Of a stretch of DNA of 64,000 nt, positions 60,026 to 64,000 are shown piece by piece. The notes under the pieces are model-generated. The model worked only from the letters and a program-made list of their open reading frames with translations, did no database searches and had not been told where the DNA came from. A program made the translations under genes and the position numbers. Source of the stretch: JBPCOI01 sp051000395 (GTDB lineage: Bacteria; Actinomycetota; Actinomycetes; Mycobacteriales; Jatrophihabitantaceae). The stretch's first letter is position 1. Each line of letters starts with the position of its first letter. Location: the NCBI GenBank assembly GCA_051000395.1, contig JBPCOI010000090.1, positions 1-64,000 of the forward strand, read 5' to 3'.

Positions 60026-60919
60026 TTAGCCCGCTGTCCCGGCTGTCCCGGCTGTCCCGGCTGTCCCGGCTGTACCGGCTAGCCCGGCCAGCCACGCGTC
60101 GTCGACCTCGATCTCGGCGAGGATCACGGCTGGGCCGGTGAGCTGTAGTTCGCCGTCGCCGCGCCACGTCACCTGGCAGCTTCCGCCGGGGACGTCCACG
60201 CGCCAGGGCTGGCCATCGGCTGCGCAGCCGTCGGCGGTGGCTGCGGCCACGACCGCGGCGCAGATCCCGGTGCCGCACGAGCGGGTCTCCCCCGACCCGC
60301 GTTCGTGGACCCGCAGGATCAGGTGGCGTGGCCCGCCGCGCGCCACGAACTCGACGTTTTGCCCGTCCGGGCGCCCCGGTTCGACGCTCGGCGGAGAACC
60401 CAGCCACAGGGCCTGCAACGCCTCCGGCGAGTCCATCCACACCACCACGTGCGGGTTCGGCATCAGCACGGTGGCGGCGGCCGGCATCGCGGAGGCGCAG
60501 GCGGCGGTGACGACCGGCCGGTCGGCAAGGACCACGGGCTGGCCCATGTCGACAGTGACGTCGCCGCCTCCGCCGGACCGCACACACTTGATCCCGCCGC
60601 GTGTCGCCACCGCCGCATCGTGTCCAACGAGGCCGGCCCCTTGCAGGTATCGCAGGTACACGCGTATCCCGTTGCCGCACATCTCCGCGAGGGACCCGTC
60701 GGCGTTGCGATAGTCCATGAAGTACGGCGCCGCGGCGGCCATGTGACTGGCGTCCGGGTCGTTCTCCGAGCGCACCACCCGCAGCACACCGTCGGCACCG
60801 ATGCCGGCGTGGCGGTCGCACAGCGCCCGGACGAGCTGTGGCGTGAGCGCGATGGCGGCGTCCAGGTCGGGCAGCACCAGGAAGTCGTTCTCGGTGCCGT
60901 GGCCCTTCAGGACGCGCAT
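60026..60919 (-). CDS. dapF: diaminopimelate epimerase
   Basis: The product is 297 residues from ATG 60919, whose A is shared with the miaA stop (TGATG). The two catalytic cysteines are Cys81 (EMCGNGIR) and that in SCGTGICAA near residue 220. Substrate contacts are in HGTENDF and MPNPH. It makes meso-DAP for peptidoglycan and lysine. The last 15 or so residues, GTAGTAGTAG, come from a 9-bp DNA repeat and go beyond the family's usual end. Confidence 0.93.
   Translation of the reverse strand: MRVLKGHGTENDFLVLPDLDAAIALTPQLVRALCDRHAGIGADGVLRVVRSENDPDASHMAAAAPYFMDYRNADGSLAEMCGNGIRVYLRYLQGAGLVGHDAAVATRGGIKCVRSGGGGDVTVDMGQPVVLADRPVVTAACASAMPAAATVLMPNPHVVVWMDSPEALQALWLGSPPSVEPGRPDGQNVEFVARGGPRHLILRVHERGSGETRSCGTGICAAVVAAATADGCAADGQPWRVDVPGGSCQVTWRGDGELQLTGPAVILAEIEVDDAWLAGLAGTAGTAGTAGTAGTAG
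60032..60094. repeat. 9-bp tandem repeats at the dapF 3' end
   Basis: Seven units based on CGGCTGTCC run from 60032 to 60094, the middle ones identical. On the minus strand they encode Ala-Gly-Thr triplets at the DapF C-terminus. The unit is a multiple of three. Confidence 0.85.
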
Positions 60920-61839
60920 CAACCCAGGGTAGGCGGTAGCGCCGCGAGGACGCGGTCGACGAGACCGGGCAGCGCGGCGTCGAACCAGCGCACCCGCGGA
61001 TCGCGGCGAAACCAGGAACGTTGGCGCCGAACGAAGCGCCGCGTCGCGCGAACGGTGGCAGCCACCGCGTTGTCCGGGTCGCCGATCAGGGCACCGGAGT
61101 CGTCCAGGCAGGCAAGCAACTGCGCGTACCCGAGCGCTTTGCCCGCCGTCGGGCTGCCGCGCAGGCCCAGTGGCAGCAGGGAACGCACCTCGTCGAGCAG
61201 TCCCTGCCGCATCATCTGGTGCACCCGCTCTTCGACGCGCTCGTCCAGCCTGGCCCGGTCCAGACCCAGCTCGACGGTGTCATAGATCGAGTCGAAGCCC
61301 GGCATCGTCGCGGTGAACGGCCGGCCGGTCAGCTCGATGACCTCGAGGGCCCGTACCACCCGCCGGGCATTGGTGGGAAGGATCGCCGCCGCCGCGGCCG
61401 CGTCGAGGCCGGCCAGGCGGGCGTGCAGCCGCTCGGAGCCCAGCTCGCGCAGCTCGCCGTCGAGCCGGCCGCGCACCTGCGGGGACTCGCCCGGGAACTC
61501 GAGGCGGTCCAGCGCACCGCGCAGGTAGAGGCCGGACCCGCCGACCAGGATCGGCAGACGGCCGCGGTCCTGGATGTCTGCGATGGCCGCGCGCGCCATC
61601 GCCTGGTACTGCGCGACGGCCGCCGACCTGGTGATCGGCCAGACATCGAGCAGGTGGTGGGCGACCCCACCTCGTTCGTCCGCAGCCAGCTTCGCGGTGC
61701 CGATGTCCATGCCCTGGTAGAGCTGCATCGAGTCTGCGTTGACGATCTCGCCGCCGAGTTGCTGGGCGAGCGCGACCGCCAGCGTGGACTTGCCGGTGGC
61801 GGTAGGCCCGAGGACGGCGAGCACGCGCGAGTCAGGCAC
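60919..61839 (-). CDS. miaA: tRNA dimethylallyltransferase
   Basis: The product is 306 residues from GTG 61839. It shows LGPTATGKSTLAVALAQ (P-loop), NADSMQLYQGMDIGTAK, HHLLDV, GGSGLYLRG, and the C-terminal TRRFVRRQRSWFRRD. It adds a dimethylallyl group to A37 of tRNAs reading UNN codons; MiaB, whose 3' end is at the window edge, acts next. The start overlaps the upstream dioxygenase-like gene by 8 bp and the stop overlaps dapF, so the three are coupled. Confidence 0.95.
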   Translation of the reverse strand: MPDSRVLAVLGPTATGKSTLAVALAQQLGGEIVNADSMQLYQGMDIGTAKLAADERGGVAHHLLDVWPITRSAAVAQYQAMARAAIADIQDRGRLPILVGGSGLYLRGALDRLEFPGESPQVRGRLDGELRELGSERLHARLAGLDAAAAAAILPTNARRVVRALEVIELTGRPFTATMPGFDSIYDTVELGLDRARLDERVEERVHQMMRQGLLDEVRSLLPLGLRGSPTAGKALGYAQLLACLDDSGALIGDPDNAVAATVRATRRFVRRQRSWFRRDPRVRWFDAALPGLVDRVLAALPPTLG

Positions 61840-62536
61840 TCGCGCTCCAGGTCGCGACCAAGTACCCGACGCCGTAGGGCGCATGGGCGTAGCAGAGGTC
61901 AGCGTCGTACGCCGTCCCGGCCAGCAGCGCGCCGGCCGCCTGCCAGGCCGCCACGCCACCGGCGAGCAGTTCGGCGCCGAGCGCCGCGTCGAGCGCGGTG
62001 AGCGCGGTGCCGTCCCCGCTGCGCAGCGCGGCCGCGACGGCGTCATCGAACCCGGCCGCCCGCTCGTCGAGGTAGCCGGGTGCGGTGACGCTGCGGCGGG
62101 CGCTGCCGTCGGCGAGAACGAGCAGGACGACATCCCGCGAGGCGACCAGCGCGTTCACCTCGCGTGCCGCCGCGCTGGACGCGAAGCCCGCGCCGACCGA
62201 GAAGCCGAGCGCGCCACTGTCCGGGCCGAGCGTGTCGGCGACCAGCCACGCGCCGACGGTGAGCGACAGGGGCAGCTGTGGCCCACCGCGGCCGGCAGCA
62301 CCGAGGGCTACGTCGGCCGCGACACCGAAGCCGGCGAGCGAACCCCACGCGGACGGCGAGAACGCCTGTGATACCGGACCGGCACCGAGCAGCGCGAGCG
62401 CGGCGCCGTCGGCCGCGACCTTGCCGAGGGCGTCCCGGCATGCCGCGCGCAGCGCATCCAGCTCGGCCGCCGCACCGGTGCCCACCGCGGGGACGAGCAG
62501 CGGCGGGTGCGGGCAGAACGCAGCGCCGGAGATCAC
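61832..62536 (-). CDS. class III extradiol dioxygenase-like protein
   Basis: The product is 234 residues. The N-terminus AAFCPHPPLLVPAVGTGAAAELDALRAAC has the CPHPP motif of the LigB/MEMO superfamily (class III extradiol dioxygenase-like). VLLVLADGSARRSVTAPGYLDERAAGFDDAV follows. The full iron-binding set is not evident, and the role is unknown. In mycobacteria the same gene (Rv2728c) is next to miaA. The start is 63 bp from the divergent DUF349 gene. Confidence 0.82.
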   Translation of the reverse strand: MISGAAFCPHPPLLVPAVGTGAAAELDALRAACRDALGKVAADGAALALLGAGPVSQAFSPSAWGSLAGFGVAADVALGAAGRGGPQLPLSLTVGAWLVADTLGPDSGALGFSVGAGFASSAAAREVNALVASRDVVLLVLADGSARRSVTAPGYLDERAAGFDDAVAAALRSGDGTALTALDAALGAELLAGGVAAWQAAGALLAGTAYDADLCYAHAPYGVGYLVATWSASA

Positions 62537-62599
62537 CGGCGCAGGCTACCGGCCCGGAGGCGCGCTGCGGGCGCCGCTCATCGTGTCTAATGCTCAGTC

Positions 62600-63784
62600 A
62601 TGGGCTCCGAATGGGGACGTATCGATGCCGACGGCACCGTCTACGTCAAGACGCCTGAGGGCGAACGCGAGATCGGGTCGTGGCAGGCGGGCGATCCCGG
62701 CGCGGGCCTGGCGTTCTACGAGCGCCGCTACGAGGATCTGGCCACCGAGGTGACGCTGCTCGACAAGCGCCTGCAGTCCGGCGCTGGCGACCCGGCATCG
62801 ACACGTACCCATGCGCTCGCGCTGAAGCAGCAGCTGCCCGGCGCCGCCGCGATCGGGGAACTGCCCGCGCTCGAGGCCCGGGTGGACGCCCTGCTCGCCG
62901 CGGCGGAGGAGAAGGCCGGAGAGAAGGCGGCCGCGCGAGCGCAGGCGCGTGCCGAGGCGCTCGCCGCGAAGCAGGCGCTGGCTGCCGAGGCGGAGCAGAT
63001 CGCGGAGAACGCGACGTCGTGGAAGGTCTCGGGTGAGCGGCTGCGCACGATCGTCGAGGAGTGGAAGCAGATCAAGGGGGTCGACCGCAAGAGCGACGAA
63101 GCGCTGTGGAAGCGCTTCGCGGCAGCTCGCGACGCGTTCGGCAAGCGGCGCGGGTCGCACTTCGCGCAGCTCGACGCCGAGCGCGGCACGGCCCGGCAGG
63201 CCAAGGAGAAGCTCGCCGAGCGCGCCGAGGAGCTGGCCAGGTCCTCGGATTGGAAGCAGACGGCTGTGGCGATGCGCGAGCTGATGGTCCAGTGGAAGGC
63301 GAGTGCGCGCGCCGGCCGCGACGTCGAGGACGCGCTGTGGACGCGCTTTCGCGCTGCCCAGGACGAGTTCTTCGCCCGCCGCAGCGGCGAGTTCGCCGAA
63401 CGCGACGCCGAGCAGGTCGACAACGAGCGCAAGAAGCGCGACCTCATCGCGTCCGCCGAGGCGCTGGATGTCGGCGATCCCAAGGCGGCGCAGGCGGCGC
63501 TGCGTGACGTGCAGGCCCGCTTCGACGCGATCGGCCACGTGCCCCGTGACGCGGTTCGGGCACTCGACGAGCGGATCCGGGCCGCCGAGAAGCGGGTGCG
63601 CGATGCGGCCGACGCGCAGTGGCGGCAGGCCAGCGTCGAGTCGAACCCGTTCCTCAGCGCGCTGCGGGACCGCCTGGCCGAAGCGGAGGCGAAGCTGGAA
63701 CGAGCCCGCAGGTCCGGCGACGCGGAGCGCGTGGCCAAGGCCGAAGCCGAGGTGCAGCAGCGCCGCTCGCTCATCCCCGACTGA
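62600..63784 (+). CDS. DUF349 domain protein
   Basis: The product is 394 residues from the ATG opening MGSEWGRIDADGTVYVKTPEGEREIGSW. Two or three DUF349 helical repeats follow (WKVSGERLRTIVEEWKQIKGVDRKSDEALWKRFAAARDAF and WKQTAVAMRELMVQWKASARAGRDVEDALWTRFRAAQDEFF), with long Ala/Glu/Lys/Arg coiled-coil segments. The family is conserved near miaA-miaB. The function is unknown. It converges on miaB, 37 bp away. Confidence 0.9.
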   Translation: MGSEWGRIDADGTVYVKTPEGEREIGSWQAGDPGAGLAFYERRYEDLATEVTLLDKRLQSGAGDPASTRTHALALKQQLPGAAAIGELPALEARVDALLAAAEEKAGEKAAARAQARAEALAAKQALAAEAEQIAENATSWKVSGERLRTIVEEWKQIKGVDRKSDEALWKRFAAARDAFGKRRGSHFAQLDAERGTARQAKEKLAERAEELARSSDWKQTAVAMRELMVQWKASARAGRDVEDALWTRFRAAQDEFFARRSGEFAERDAEQVDNERKKRDLIASAEALDVGDPKAAQAALRDVQARFDAIGHVPRDAVRALDERIRAAEKRVRDAADAQWRQASVESNPFLSALRDRLAEAEAKLERARRSGDAERVAKAEAEVQQRRSLIPD

Positions 63785-63821
63785 TCCCCGCCCGAGTGAC
63801 GGCACCGATTCGACGCATCGA

Positions 63822-64000
63822 TCAGGGTGTGCGGCCGATCGTCAACAGTGTCGCGCCGGCCGCCGTACCGCGCATCGTGGCGGCGGCCGCGCCCCCTGCC
63901 GCGACATCGCCGCGCCAGCGGCGATGCGTGATGAGACCGGAGTCGGCGACGAGGTGGTGCGGAGCCGCGTACGTGACCGCCGCCGTCACGACGTCACCGG
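63822..64000 (-). CDS. miaB: MiaB, C-terminal TRAM domain (partial)
   Basis: The minus strand from the window end reads GDVVTAAVTYAAPHHLVADSG ... HRRWRGDVAAGG and stops at TGA 63822-63824. The GDVVT...AAPHHLVAD run is the TRAM domain of the tRNA-2-methylthio-N6-dimethylallyladenosine synthase MiaB. Only about 58 codons are in the window and the 5' part lies beyond 64000. The synteny (miaA ... DUF349 ... miaB) supports the call. It would complete the modification begun by MiaA. Confidence 0.82.
   Translation of the reverse strand, partial: GDVVTAAVTYAAPHHLVADSGLITHRRWRGDVAAGGAAAATMRGTAAGATLLTIGRTP

Overview
This is a GC-rich (roughly 70% by eye) actinobacterial chromosome segment. The markers are many GTG starts, a SigA/SigB pair, IdeR, a TTGTCCACA-type DnaA box, an actinobacterial SOS box, polyphosphate glucokinase, DUF3000/DUF3093/DUF3159/DUF3710/DUF4193 proteins and a type VII (ESX) secretion locus. 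From memory, the gene order RNase D - dxs - TrmA-like - APC permease - trkA pair - DUF3159 - OB fold - DUF3710 - dut - DUF3093 - DUF4193 - LytR_C - suhB - ppgK - sigA ... sigB - ideR ... nrdR - LysM - lexA ... hflX - dapF - miaA - DUF349 - miaB follows the mycobacterial Rv2680-Rv2733 backbone. PE/PPE genes are absent and the RNR is B12-dependent, so the host is probably a non-mycobacterial actinomycete (a Frankiales/Jatrophihabitans-like lineage is a guess).

Layout. 1-640: frameshifted, truncated Ser/Thr kinase at the window edge. 0.7-11.6 kb: small Cys-rich protein, DUF3000, RNase D, a two-component system, dxs, RNA methyltransferase, APC permease and two TrkA proteins. 11.6-17.1 kb: OB-fold/DUF3159, DUF3710, dut, DUF3093, SDR, DUF4193, LytR_C and an inositol monophosphatase-like enzyme. 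17.2-28 kb: ppgK, sigA, DUF7455, SF2 helicase, YihY protein, DUF3039, DUF3099, sigB, ideR and a stand-alone gltD. 28-36.8 kb: accessory genes (DUF4192, unknown, NUDIX, glyoxalase-like, EamA, PAP2, alpha/beta hydrolase, LapA-like, DUF4393/Abi-alpha, DUF445). 37.5-42.6 kb: DNA metabolism and SOS, with nrdJ split by an in-frame TAA, nrdR, a LysM protein and lexA.

42.7-58.1 kb holds a complete-looking ESX locus between lexA and tatA-hflX: eccC, eccD, an unknown gene with eccE, eccB, two WXG100 proteins, two further WxG-type candidate substrates (one with a long Gly/Pro-rich tail), a mycosin, a 2OG-Fe(II) oxygenase, an SDR and a second mycosin. eccA is not seen. 58.1-64 kb returns to the backbone: tatA, hflX, dapF, miaA, an extradiol-dioxygenase-like protein, DUF349 and the 3' end of miaB.

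The regulatory DNA is informative. A near-consensus SOS box overlaps the -35 of lexA, and a second box lies in front of the divergent LysM gene. Same-strand DnaA-box-like sites, three of them 21 bp apart, followed by two palindromes, lie upstream of nrdR-nrdJ. A TTGGCA-N17-TACGGT promoter precedes the esx operon. A perfect 10-bp inverted repeat overlaps the putative sigA -10, and an ECF-like promoter candidate precedes sigB. The most interesting leads are the nrdJ nonsense codon, the nrd control region, and the pairing of a collagen-like Gly-Pro-rich ESX candidate substrate with a downstream 2OG-Fe(II) oxygenase. I saw no rRNA, tRNA, CRISPR array or insertion sequence.
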